DNA of 64,000 bases. Origin: Bacteroidota bacterium. GTDB lineage: Bacteria; Bacteroidota; Bacteroidia; Flavobacteriales_D; Crocinitomicaceae. The DNA lies in NCBI GenBank assembly GCA_024280295.1, contig JAJRQK010000013.1:1-64000 (forward strand). The letters run 5' to 3'. The notes under the pieces were generated by a model. It did not search any database. It saw nothing but the letters and a program-made list of their open reading frames with translations, and was not told the origin of the DNA. The position numbers and the translations under genes are program-made. Positions 35,521-44,124 of this stretch are shown piece by piece. Within the stretch, counting starts at the first letter, position 1. Each line of letters opens with the position of its first letter.

Positions 35521-36129
35521 TTAATCTTCTTCTTCGTACTCATCTGCAACTTCGCTTTCTTCTTCTACTACTTCATCTTCATCAAGATCACTGCCTGATG
35601 CAGAAAATACTGCTCCACCGTTATCCTCTACCTCTTCTTCGATAACGTCTTCTTTTGGAGCAACTTCATCAGCAGGGCGGCGTGAAAGTTCTTTATCGAG
35701 TTCTTCCGTGAATGGAAATATCTCAACGATAGGAGAAACCATGATAGAAGGAATTTCGAAATCTACCATTAAGGTTGAAAGACTCTCTTCAATACGCTCA
35801 TACGCTTGTTTCACTGAACTAGCAGAAACCAAGAAATTTTGACTCACTTTCTTTGTCTTTTCAGTATCAGCATCGATATTATCATAACGGACTTTACATT
35901 TATACCATACATCAGCATCATCATAGGCAAAAATATCATGTATTTCTGTCTTAGCGATTCCTATTACATTGAATTCTCCACGAATCACAGCTCCTAGCTC
36001 TTCATAAATTCTAGCTTCTGCATCCGTAAAAGTCATTGCAGCCAATAAATAGGGTTCAGAGACACGCTTTAACGCACCATTATCTAATTGTTTAGTGTAT
36101 TTGACTTTGACTGTGAACCAATTATTCAT
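35521..36129 (-). CDS. DUF4494 domain protein
   Basis: The first 145 residues (WFTVKVKYTKQLDNGALKRV, FTDAEARIYEELGA, IHDIFAYDDADVWYKCKVRY, VSQNFLVSASSVKQAYERIEE) form two similar halves typical of the Bacteroidota family DUF4494, which is of unknown function. The last 55 residues are a disordered acidic tail rich in Glu, Asp and Val. It has no signal peptide. It is the first gene of the operon with pdxH and the M16 peptidase. Confidence 0.88.
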   Translation of the reverse strand: MNNWFTVKVKYTKQLDNGALKRVSEPYLLAAMTFTDAEARIYEELGAVIRGEFNVIGIAKTEIHDIFAYDDADVWYKCKVRYDNIDADTEKTKKVSQNFLVSASSVKQAYERIEESLSTLMVDFEIPSIMVSPIVEIFPFTEELDKELSRRPADEVAPKEDVIEEEVEDNGGAVFSASGSDLDEDEVVEEESEVADEYEEED

Positions 36130-36155
36130 CGCTGTTTGTTTAATAAATGAATCAA

Positions 36156-36163
36156 CAAAGATA
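36156..36163 (-). promoter_or_regulatory. -7 promoter element of the DUF4494-pdxH-M16 operon
   Basis: The minus strand reads TATCTTTG (complement of 36156-36163), an exact TAnnTTTG, 26 bp before the ATG at 36129. Confidence 0.45.
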
Positions 36164-36335
36164 GTGAGACATTCTAGTTGTACGAGTTAATTGGTGTGTT
36201 TTCTTGTAAAACGTTGATAAGATTATAGAACTGTGGACAGAGAAGGATTTCACATAGAGACGCAAAGGATATAGAGATTAATTTTGGAAGCAAGAGCTTA
36301 GGCGCAAAAATTGGAATGCAGAAAACTAGCCAATC

Positions 36336-37415
36336 TCAATCTCTATATTCTCTACCTACATGGTATAAAACAAAAGATCTATTAAACAATTCAAGTAAAA
36401 CTGAAGACCCATAGATTGAGTACTGGACATTTTGTTGGTTTGTAAGTGTTTTCACTCGCCCATCAAGCAGAGCATCAACACCTCCTGTTAAATTTGTAAA
36501 AGCGACAACATTATTCTTAATAACGTATTCTTTTGGAGTATATCTTCCAAGTTGAATCGTTTCTCCATCGACATACACTGAGGTATTTCCATTTTCACCC
36601 CAAAGAACGACATCATCTTTTACTTCCCAAAAACTTGGTGCAAAATTGGTTAACATGATTTTCTCGCCATTTCCATAATAATAAAGTTCTCCGTTGAGAT
36701 TGGTATAGGCAATAAACCCTCTTCCCGCTTGGTAAGAATCCATGTGAAACTCTTCTACATCCAAAAATTGCCCATTCTCAAAAATGGCAAAAGTTCCCAT
36801 TATAGGATCATTAAATGCAAGAATATCGGTTCCTCCGGAAAACTGAATTGGATTATGCCATACATCGAGTTCATAAATCTCTCCCTGCCAAAAGACTTTG
36901 TAAAAGTTCCCATTATCACGAAAAACGACAATGTTTTCACCAACAAAATCTGCCATATTCACAGAACCTGTTGAACTATAAAGCTCATAATTCTGTCCTG
37001 CGTAATAAACCATGAGTGAATTCGATCTAGTATGCTGATAAACAACCAAACTATCACGAATTTCATACTGACCGGCAAAATAAGTCAAGGTTTGAAGCTT
37101 TCCATCATCCCAAAGATTGAGCGTCGTTCCGACCTTCCAAACTAGCAAGTTGTCAGAAACTTGATATTCTACATTCACATTAGCTAAATCCATTGGATTC
37201 GAGCCATCAAACACACGCAAATTACCTTTAAAATCAATGTAGCCAACAACATCATCTCCAGCTTTAAAGCTTTTTATTGGCTGAAATTCAACTTGACGAA
37301 AGAATCCATTTTGATAGCTTTTAAAATAACCGTTGAAATCAACAAATGGAATAACGTCTTGAGCTATAGAAGCAGAAGAATACATACCAAATAAAATTAA
37401 TACGAGTATTTTCAT
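36336..37415 (-). CDS. secreted eight-repeat protein, probably a beta-propeller
   Basis: After a signal peptide (MKILVLILFGMYSSASIAQ) the 359-residue protein consists of about eight repeats of roughly 40 residues. Each has a hydrophobic strand plus a second strand ending in a small-residue turn: VVGYIDFKGNLRVFDG, LLVWKVGTTLNLWDDGK, LVVYQHTRSNSLMVYYAGQ, IVVFRDNGNFYKVFWQGE, ILAFNDPIMGTFAIFENGQ, FIAYTNLNGELYYYGNGEK, VVLWGENGNTSVYVDGE and VVAFTNLTGGVDALLDGR. An eight-bladed propeller is the natural reading (inference). I do not recognise a named family. It stands alone. Confidence 0.85.
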   Translation of the reverse strand: MKILVLILFGMYSSASIAQDVIPFVDFNGYFKSYQNGFFRQVEFQPIKSFKAGDDVVGYIDFKGNLRVFDGSNPMDLANVNVEYQVSDNLLVWKVGTTLNLWDDGKLQTLTYFAGQYEIRDSLVVYQHTRSNSLMVYYAGQNYELYSSTGSVNMADFVGENIVVFRDNGNFYKVFWQGEIYELDVWHNPIQFSGGTDILAFNDPIMGTFAIFENGQFLDVEEFHMDSYQAGRGFIAYTNLNGELYYYGNGEKIMLTNFAPSFWEVKDDVVLWGENGNTSVYVDGETIQLGRYTPKEYVIKNNVVAFTNLTGGVDALLDGRVKTLTNQQNVQYSIYGSSVLLELFNRSFVLYHVGREYRD

Positions 37416-37494
37416 TTTACTGCTAAGTTAAGCAAATTTCAAGCCATGATCTCTTCCTTGATAAATTACATAATTCAAGGAGGATGATAAAGCA

Positions 37495-37524
37495 AGGTCT
37501 GTATGAGAAAACTCATACAGACCT
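37495..37524 (-). terminator. perfect 13-bp hairpin, terminator-like
   Basis: AGGTCTGTATGAG and CTCATACAGACCT form a perfect 13-bp stem around AAAA (TTTT on the minus strand). It lies 33 bp behind the stop of the 37558-37902 gene. The following T-rich tract (TGCTTTATC) is weak for an intrinsic terminator. Confidence 0.6.
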
Positions 37525-37557
37525 AATAATATTGTAAATGTATAAACGGAATTAATT

Positions 37558-37902
37558 CTAATCTACTTCTCGTCTAATTTTCTGGACATTCGACTTTACT
37601 TTCGTACAATCAGAACCCGAACATCGCCCACGTTTCGCATCCTCAACAATATCTTCAATTTGTTTCAAATACTTCTGAATTGTATACCATGAATCGGTTG
37701 CTCCTCCAGAAATCAAACTTCTCAACTCATCACAGTATTCAAAAAGTTTTTGATTTATTTGCTCTCCTGGATCCAAATCATCTAAATCATCTTCAATATT
37801 CTCAACAACTCCCAAGCAAGACCGCTTAGTTTGCGCCATTGATTTTGAAGTCAATAGCATTCCAACAAAAAGCAATACTGTCACTAAAATTACATTTTTC
37901 AT
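37558..37902 (-). CDS. small secreted protein, Cys-containing, unknown function
   Basis: The 114-residue protein has a signal peptide (MKNVILVTVLLFVGMLLTSK...MAQ) and a helical, charged mature part with Cys residues in RSCLGVVENIEDDLDDLD, FEYCDELRSL and GRCSGSDCTKVKSN. Two disulphides are possible. No family was recognised. It is flanked by a perfect hairpin downstream and a good promoter far upstream. Confidence 0.75.
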   Translation of the reverse strand: MKNVILVTVLLFVGMLLTSKSMAQTKRSCLGVVENIEDDLDDLDPGEQINQKLFEYCDELRSLISGGATDSWYTIQKYLKQIEDIVEDAKRGRCSGSDCTKVKSNVQKIRREVD

Positions 37903-38015
37903 TCTTCAATTATTTTAATTATATGCCTACTCCTTATTAATAGTTAAACCCATTTTCGGCATGTTCGGGACTGAATTAATTTTGTACAAAACTGAACTAC
38001 TCATTTAAGATGATA

Positions 38016-38047
38016 CAAAGTTAAATCCGCTTCACCGATTTGTCAAT
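38016..38047 (-). promoter_or_regulatory. promoter with long 5' leader for the 37558-37902 gene
   Basis: On the minus strand TAACTTTG (complement of 38016-38023) is an exact -7 element, with ATTG 20 bp upstream (complement of 38044-38047). The ATG at 37902 is 113 bp downstream, leaving an untranslated leader of about 110 nt. The rest of the gap 37903-38177 shows nothing else I recognise. Confidence 0.5.
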
Positions 38048-38177
38048 ACCCACTAATAGGTATCTTTAAGAATTCAACATGCCGATCATCCGTTTCATTT
38101 TCCGCACATCCAGCAAAGCAATCTAAATTCATTTATCTTCCGTATTTTGTCGCCTATCAATAATTTGAACTGAAGCA

Positions 38178-39659
38178 ATGAAAAACATTTTAGTAACAGG
38201 AGTACTTGCAAGTATCACTTTTTCTGGCACTGCCCAGCGAGAGATTGAATATATTGAGTACGACTTAGACAATGGGATTCACGTCATACTTCACGAGGAA
38301 CACGCCACACCAATTGTCGCTGTATCCGTGATGTACCATGTTGGATCGAAGAATGAAAACTCTAACAGAACAGGGTTCGCTCACTTTTTTGAGCACCTTT
38401 TATTTGAAGGTTCCGCTAATATTGAACGTGGAGAATACAGTGAACTTGTGGAAAAAAATGGTGGAGCACTTAATGCGAACACCTCACAAGATCGTACTTA
38501 TTACTACGAAATATTGCCTTCAAACCAATTAGAATTGGGTCTTTGGCTGGAAAGTGAACGCTTACTTCATGCAAATGTTGATGACGTTGGAATCGAAACA
38601 CAGCGAAAAGTTGTTAAGGAGGAAAAACGTCAACGAGTAGATAATCAACCTTATGCAACGTTTATTTCTGAAATGTTCATGCGAATGTTTAAGGAACATC
38701 CATATAACTGGGTTCCAATTGGAAGTATGGAACACTTAGATGCTGCAGTTGAGGATGATTACGTGAACTTCTACCGCACTTTCTATGTACCAGCAAATGC
38801 AACACTGTCTATCGCTGGTGATATAAATATTGCACAAACAAAAGCATGGATCGATAAATATTTCGGATCAATTCCAAAAGGACAAGCGATTAACATGTTT
38901 CGTGATTTTGAAAATTTATCTGCCACAGAGTTCATTGGGAAGTATGGTATTGATCCCTCGATGTACGATGGAAATGATTTCTTAAATCCAAAAGATAAGA
39001 AAGCAAAAAGTGTACTTCGCAAACAATCTAATACTGCAATCGTCATTCCTCGACCTGAGAAAACAGACGAGCGACCTAATGGAGTGATTAAAGAAATCGT
39101 ATATGATAACATCCAATTACCGGGGTTGTTTATGGCGTATCGATTTCCGCATCAGACTCACGAGGACATGTATGCCTTGGAAATGATGAATGATGTCCTA
39201 TCTGGAGGTGCTAGTTCTAGAATCAATAAGAGCTTGGTTGAAAAACAACAAATCGCACAATTTGCCTTCTCATTTGCTTATGGACTAGAAGATGCAGGAT
39301 TAGGGATCTTCGCGGCAATTGCTGCAAAAGACAAATCTTTGGATGAAATTCAGATAGCATTTGATGCTCAAATCGAATTGATCAAAAACGAACTTATCTC
39401 ACAAGAAGAATTTGAGAAAATCCAAAATCAATATGAGAATTCTTTCATATCGACTAATTCTACAATCGCAGGGATAGCAGAAAGTCTTGCGAATAACCAC
39501 GTATATAATGGTGGAGCTGGTAAAATCAATACCGAACTTAAAAAGTACATGAGTGTTACACGAGAGGATATCCAACGTGTGGCTAAAAAATATTTAACAC
39601 AAGATTCTAGAATCATCCTTCATTACCTTCCAAAGGAAGAGGATAATTTAGAAGAGTAA
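38178..39659 (+). CDS. secreted M16 zinc peptidase, catalytic subunit
   Basis: A signal peptide (MKNILVTGVLASITFSGTAQ) directs export. The zinc motif HFFEH (about residues 68-72) followed by LLFEGS is intact, and YYYEILPSNQLELGLWLESER follows. The C-terminal half has NDVLSGGASSRINKSLVEKQQ but no clear Arg/Tyr pair, as expected for the catalytic member of a two-subunit peptidase. It lies 13 bp before the partner gene. The substrate may be peptides in the periplasm. Confidence 0.93.
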   Translation: MKNILVTGVLASITFSGTAQREIEYIEYDLDNGIHVILHEEHATPIVAVSVMYHVGSKNENSNRTGFAHFFEHLLFEGSANIERGEYSELVEKNGGALNANTSQDRTYYYEILPSNQLELGLWLESERLLHANVDDVGIETQRKVVKEEKRQRVDNQPYATFISEMFMRMFKEHPYNWVPIGSMEHLDAAVEDDYVNFYRTFYVPANATLSIAGDINIAQTKAWIDKYFGSIPKGQAINMFRDFENLSATEFIGKYGIDPSMYDGNDFLNPKDKKAKSVLRKQSNTAIVIPRPEKTDERPNGVIKEIVYDNIQLPGLFMAYRFPHQTHEDMYALEMMNDVLSGGASSRINKSLVEKQQIAQFAFSFAYGLEDAGLGIFAAIAAKDKSLDEIQIAFDAQIELIKNELISQEEFEKIQNQYENSFISTNSTIAGIAESLANNHVYNGGAGKINTELKKYMSVTREDIQRVAKKYLTQDSRIILHYLPKEEDNLEE

Positions 39660-39672
39660 AAAATAGTAAGAC

Positions 39673-41757
39673 ATGAGAAAATATATTCTTACCCTTGGGC
39701 TGTTGATTCCAACACTTTTATTTGGACAGATAGATCGCTCCATTCGACCGAAAGCAGCTCCAGCGCCTACGATTAACATAAAGGACTCTAAAGTCTTTAC
39801 GATGGATAATGGAATTACCGTTATTCTATCAGAGAATCATAAAATCCCACGTGTTTCCTTTAATCTTGTGATGGGGTCATCACCAATGCTTGCTCGGGAG
39901 AAAGCAGGACTGTCGGGAATTGCTGGATCACTAATAATGTCTGGAACTGAATCACGATCAAAAGATAAAATCGATGCAGAAATCGGTTACATTGGTGCAA
40001 GACTAAGTGCTGATGATAATTCCGTGTATCTATCGTGCTTGACAAAACACATGACAAAAGGACTCACAGTTATGTCAGATGTGATTCACAATGCAAACTT
40101 CCCTCAGAGTGAAGTTGATAGAATCATTACTCAAAATGAGTCTTCATTATTGTCAACAAAATCTGACCCTGGTGCTATGGCATCAAATGCTGAATCAGCT
40201 GCCACTTTCCCAAAAGGACACCCTTATGGAGAAATAATGACATCTGAGTCACTTAAGAATATCGACCGTACATCAATTGTTGATTATTTCAAGAAGATGT
40301 TTACACCAAACGGAAGCTATTTAGTTGTTGTTGGAGATATCAACCTTGAAGAAACCAAAACTGCGGTTGAAAAATATTTCGGCCAATGGAAAGGTGGGAA
40401 AGTATACAAAGAAGAATGGGGAACTGGAACAAGAAACAAGGGAAACCGTGTTGTGTTTGTGAAGAAAGTGGGCGCAGTTCAATCTGTGATCAATGTTTCA
40501 TTTGCGATGAATATCAAACCTGGACATGAGGACTACCTTAAGTTGAATGTCCTCAATAGTATTTTAGGAGCAGGTGGATTTGCATCGCGATTAATGCAGA
40601 ATCTTAGAGAAGATAAAGCGTACACGTATGGTTGTTATTCCAGAGCACGTGTAACTAACGATGGCAGTTGGCTTTCAGCTGGCGGGAATTTCAGAAATGA
40701 GGTTACAGATAGTGCCATCACACAAATTCTCTATGAAATAGATGGAATCATTGAAGACTATGTTACGGCCGATGAATTAAGTTTGATGAAAGCCTCAATG
40801 TCTGGTAGTTTTGCACGATCACTCGAACGCCCAACAACTGTTGCTAGATTCGCATTAAACATCATTAAAAATGACCTCCCAAAAAATTACTATCAAAATT
40901 ACCTGAAGGCATTGGATGCAATCACAGTGGATGATATACTAGAGGTAGCCCAAAAATATTTCACCGCAAACAAGTGTAATATTGTTGTTGTAGGAAATGA
41001 AGAAGTACTGCCAAGTCTACTTAAATTTGATGCTGATGGAGAAATTGAACTCATGGATGCTTTTGGGAATGAAATAAAGGAAACTATTCCATCTGATCTC
41101 ACTGCTGATGAAATTCTTGCAAAATACGTTGCAGCCATCACAAATGACCTACCAAGGAAGAAATTACTTAAAAAGCTAAAGAAGATCAAGACAATGAGAG
41201 AAGTTCTTGAGTTGTCGATGTCGCAAATTCCATTCCCGATGAAATCTACAAGTGTTTGGATTTCACCAAATCAACAAGGGGAAAAAATGGAAGGAAAAGG
41301 AATGGTTTTTAATACATCCTACTTCGATGGTAAAACTGGTGGAACATCTAATATGCAAACAGGATCTGCTGACCTAACAGAAGAAGAAATCACCGTCAAA
41401 TTGATGACTACTGGACTAATACCAGAGATGAATTATGCAACTTCTGGGATGAAATACGAAGTAGTTGGAATTGAGAAATTTAATGGAACTGAATGTTATG
41501 TGATCAAGATGGAAGATGGTATGTCTGAAGCATACGATTACTTTGATCAATCAACATTTATGAAGATTGGCTCTCTTACCATTGAAACTAAGGACGGTGA
41601 GACACAGGAAGTACTAAAAAGCTATGGCGATTTTGTTGCATCTGAAGATATATTGTTTCCAACAACCTATACTCTATCTGTCGGAGATGTCGTATTCAAT
41701 GGGAAACTTGTTTCGAGAGAACTAAATGTCGATGTTAGTTTAGATGGCTTCAAGTAA
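39673..41757 (+). CDS. secreted M16 family protein lacking the zinc motif (partner subunit)
   Basis: The 694-residue protein has a signal peptide (MRKYILTLGLLIPTLLFGQ). Where HxxEH is expected the sequence reads GLSGIAGSLIMSGTESRSKD, so the zinc site is lost. The Arg/Tyr pair is kept in LMQNLREDKAYTYGCYSRAR (about residues 310-330). This is the pattern of the inactive partner in paired M16 peptidases. The region beyond about residue 470 is an extra domain of about 225 residues (PFPMKSTSVWISPNQQGEKM ... GSLTIETKDGE), which looks like an outer-membrane lipoprotein sorting-type beta domain; this is inference. Confidence 0.92.
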   Translation: MRKYILTLGLLIPTLLFGQIDRSIRPKAAPAPTINIKDSKVFTMDNGITVILSENHKIPRVSFNLVMGSSPMLAREKAGLSGIAGSLIMSGTESRSKDKIDAEIGYIGARLSADDNSVYLSCLTKHMTKGLTVMSDVIHNANFPQSEVDRIITQNESSLLSTKSDPGAMASNAESAATFPKGHPYGEIMTSESLKNIDRTSIVDYFKKMFTPNGSYLVVVGDINLEETKTAVEKYFGQWKGGKVYKEEWGTGTRNKGNRVVFVKKVGAVQSVINVSFAMNIKPGHEDYLKLNVLNSILGAGGFASRLMQNLREDKAYTYGCYSRARVTNDGSWLSAGGNFRNEVTDSAITQILYEIDGIIEDYVTADELSLMKASMSGSFARSLERPTTVARFALNIIKNDLPKNYYQNYLKALDAITVDDILEVAQKYFTANKCNIVVVGNEEVLPSLLKFDADGEIELMDAFGNEIKETIPSDLTADEILAKYVAAITNDLPRKKLLKKLKKIKTMREVLELSMSQIPFPMKSTSVWISPNQQGEKMEGKGMVFNTSYFDGKTGGTSNMQTGSADLTEEEITVKLMTTGLIPEMNYATSGMKYEVVGIEKFNGTECYVIKMEDGMSEAYDYFDQSTFMKIGSLTIETKDGETQEVLKSYGDFVASEDILFPTTYTLSVGDVVFNGKLVSRELNVDVSLDGFK

Positions 41758-41775
41758 AGCTTAAATTAAAATATT

Positions 41776-41810
41776 GGGCTCGATTCTTCAAGTAAGAATC
41801 GGGCTCTTTT
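41776..41810 (+). terminator. intrinsic terminator of the M16 pair
   Basis: GGGCTCGATTCTT pairs with AAGAATCGGGCTC (two wobbles) around CAAGT, followed by TTTT. It starts 19 bp after the M16 stop. Confidence 0.85.
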
Positions 41811-41991
41811 GAAACCATTCTAATCAACATCCGTTGAAATAGGTATGTTGAAGCTAGTCATCAGTTTTTACTGATTATTTTTAGCCCTAAGGTTTACGCT
41901 CAAATTGTAGTAAATTCACTCTGTCCTCTCTGATGATGAAGTATTGGCTTCGAATTCTGAATCTAAATTAGGCGAATTGATAAAATATTCA

Positions 41992-42474
41992 ATGAATAAG
42001 AATAAGAGTAATAGTAGATATCATCTAATTGTGAAATTAGTTCTTTCAATCATGATAATGTCATTTATTAATGTGACAAACACTTTTGCTGCTCAATCGG
42101 ATTACTCTCCGTCTGCCGATAGTATTAAGCTCTACAAGCACGATCTAAAGTATGTTGGAAGTTCCACCATCATTGATCCTAACTATCGATATGTGATGGA
42201 GGAACTTATTGAGATTCTCACTAAAAACCCAAAAACCACAATACATATTAGAGGTCACGTATGTTGTGGACCCAGCGAACGAATTAGCTTCAAAAGAGCT
42301 CGACATGTTTTCAAATATTTAGTCCAACATGGAATTTCTCGACAACGAATTAGTTTTAAAGGTTATAGTGATAAAATCCCATTGGCATATCCTGAAAAAA
42401 CAGAAGAAGATGAGTTTATGAATCGACGCGTTGACTTTATCATAAGCCATAATGAATCCTTCCCATCCAAATAG
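41992..42474 (+). CDS. OmpA-like C-terminal domain protein
   Basis: From the ATG at 41992 the product is 160 residues: a basic N-terminus, a signal or anchor helix (YHLIVKLVLSIMIMSFI) ending near FAAQ, then an OmpA-like domain. Its core is TTIHIRGHVCCGPSERISFKRARHVFKYLVQHGISRQRISFKGYSDKIP and NRRVDFII. The usual HTD motif reads HVC here, so peptidoglycan binding may be altered. An upstream TTG at 41944 would add 16 residues with no signal-like character. Confidence 0.82.
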   Translation: MNKNKSNSRYHLIVKLVLSIMIMSFINVTNTFAAQSDYSPSADSIKLYKHDLKYVGSSTIIDPNYRYVMEELIEILTKNPKTTIHIRGHVCCGPSERISFKRARHVFKYLVQHGISRQRISFKGYSDKIPLAYPEKTEEDEFMNRRVDFIISHNESFPSK

Positions 42475-42585
42475 CACTTGCTATAAATGTCTTTTCGCCC
42501 TCTTACAAAAATGATTAAAGAGAATCATAAGAGTAAAGATATTTTCCGATTTGAGATTCACCCTTCCCACTGAATTCAACTATAC

Positions 42586-43695
42586 TTATGTATTCCCTGC
42601 TGCCTTCTTTGCCGCCTTTGCTGCCTTTTCTCGTTTCTTTCGGGCTTTCTTTTCAGCCTTAGTTTCTTTTATCTCACTACCTGGAACTTTATCATCTTCA
42701 GCACCACCATTATCAGGAGTTCCAAAAGCAAATGTCTCTCGACCTTGTTCATCATAGCGATGCTCCTCGATTCTAACTCCTTTTTTATCGTAGAGGATTT
42801 TTTGTTTGGTTATCTTATTTGGGTAGAACTCCAAAAACCAACCGATTTTCACCCCCTTTTTAAAGCTTTCCTTTACTTGAATATCTCCTTGGTAAAAAAA
42901 GGTGGTAAAATCTCCATTCTTCACCCCCATGTTGTAATTTTCGACTTTTAGCAAAGTCCCATCATCGTAATAATACTTAGCTTCCTCATGCTTTTCACCC
43001 TCTTTGTAGAGGACGTCTTGAATAATTACTCCTTTAAGGTTGTGCACTTTAAATGGACCATCAAGGACACCATTTTCATACGAAACCATGTTTTTAATAC
43101 GTGATTTCGTATAGTAGGTTCGCTTAATTCCATGAAGATTTCCCGCGGCATAATTCTCCCATAAAGTTGTATCGCTATATCCTTCTTCGTTTTTATTCTT
43201 GAAATAGATTTGTTTCCCATGTAACTCACCCAATTGATAATTGTTCTCCCATGCTAGGTAACCAGTACTGTCGTAAAAATTTAGCCATCGGCCGCTTTCA
43301 ACTCCTTGGATATGAGTTTGAATGATTCGAGTACAGCCTGAAGCATAGAAGCTAGTGTCAGTCCCCTGCCGTTTTCCGCTGACAAATGTTACCCTACGCT
43401 CCAAAACACCCGTCATGTGACACGTTTCGCAAGTACCTGTAAAAGGGCTCCCATAACTACCTGAATAGATTAGATCAGCGTCTTGATCATAGGTTAATTT
43501 TTCGTTGCAGTCAATCACTCCAGCTAATTTACCACATTCCCATTCAGCATATCGACGCTGGCTAGGTGGAATAATTTCACCTGTTGCATCGTATCGCTCA
43601 TAACACAACTTCTTTTCTTTAACCTCAGGAATTCCAGGTTGTGCCAAAACGCTCACAATTGAGAATAGACAAATTAATACCACAAAATATTTCAT
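42586..43695 (-). CDS. secreted MORN-repeat (YwqK-like) protein
   Basis: A signal peptide (MKYFVVLICLFSIVSVLAQ) is followed by many MORN-type repeats of about 23 residues, for example GYLAWENNYQLGELHGKQIYF, GYSDTTLWENYAAGNLHGI and NMVSYENGVLDGPFKVH. They match the MORN_2/YwqK family seen across Bacteroidota. A CxxC in GTCETCHMTG sits near residue 75. The C-terminal 25 residues are Lys/Ala-rich (KAEKKARKKREKAAKAAKK). I use ATG 43695; an adjacent ATG at 43698 is equally possible. The protein's role is unknown. Confidence 0.85.
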   Translation of the reverse strand: MKYFVVLICLFSIVSVLAQPGIPEVKEKKLCYERYDATGEIIPPSQRRYAEWECGKLAGVIDCNEKLTYDQDADLIYSGSYGSPFTGTCETCHMTGVLERRVTFVSGKRQGTDTSFYASGCTRIIQTHIQGVESGRWLNFYDSTGYLAWENNYQLGELHGKQIYFKNKNEEGYSDTTLWENYAAGNLHGIKRTYYTKSRIKNMVSYENGVLDGPFKVHNLKGVIIQDVLYKEGEKHEEAKYYYDDGTLLKVENYNMGVKNGDFTTFFYQGDIQVKESFKKGVKIGWFLEFYPNKITKQKILYDKKGVRIEEHRYDEQGRETFAFGTPDNGGAEDDKVPGSEIKETKAEKKARKKREKAAKAAKKAAGNT

Positions 43696-43722
43696 CATTA
43701 CAGTTTTAGCGTTAATGAACAA

Positions 43723-44124
43723 TTATTGTTCCTTTTTTAAGCTTTCAAGCATTGCTCGCATGCTATCCGGAATCTCAACAGTAGAATTTTTCTCAGTATC
43801 AAATGCGACAAGCGTGGAACTGCCAATTGCGCATAAATTATCTTTCACCATTACACTATAATCCAAAATAAAGGATTTGGTACCTATATGTGAAGTTGTT
43901 ACTTCAATTTGAGGTAAATCGTGAAGGAAAATTGGTTTTTTATATTCAATTTCATTCTTCACAAGAATAATTCCGTCCTTCTTCCAATCCCATTTGCGGC
44001 CTAAAAACCTACCAAAATAATGTACACGAGCCATCTCGAAATAGGTGAGATAAATACTATTATTGACGTGACCCATTACATCTAAATCAGAATATCGAAC
44101 GGATATTATAGCTGGTTCAATCAT
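43723..44124 (-). CDS. acyl-CoA thioesterase (hot-dog fold, 4HBT/YbgC family)
   Basis: The 133-residue protein has the 4HBT active-site region RYSDLDVMGHVNNSIYLTYFEMARV, with the catalytic Asp and the HVNN turn, followed by VKNEIEYKKPIFLHD. It hydrolyses acyl-CoA or acyl-carrier thioesters; the acyl group is not predictable. I start at ATG 44124, which overlaps the stop of the upstream sugar dehydratase gene by 8 bp. The longer frame reaching 44175 adds residues that lie inside that gene. Confidence 0.93.
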   Translation of the reverse strand: MIEPAIISVRYSDLDVMGHVNNSIYLTYFEMARVHYFGRFLGRKWDWKKDGIILVKNEIEYKKPIFLHDLPQIEVTTSHIGTKSFILDYSVMVKDNLCAIGSSTLVAFDTEKNSTVEIPDSMRAMLESLKKEQ

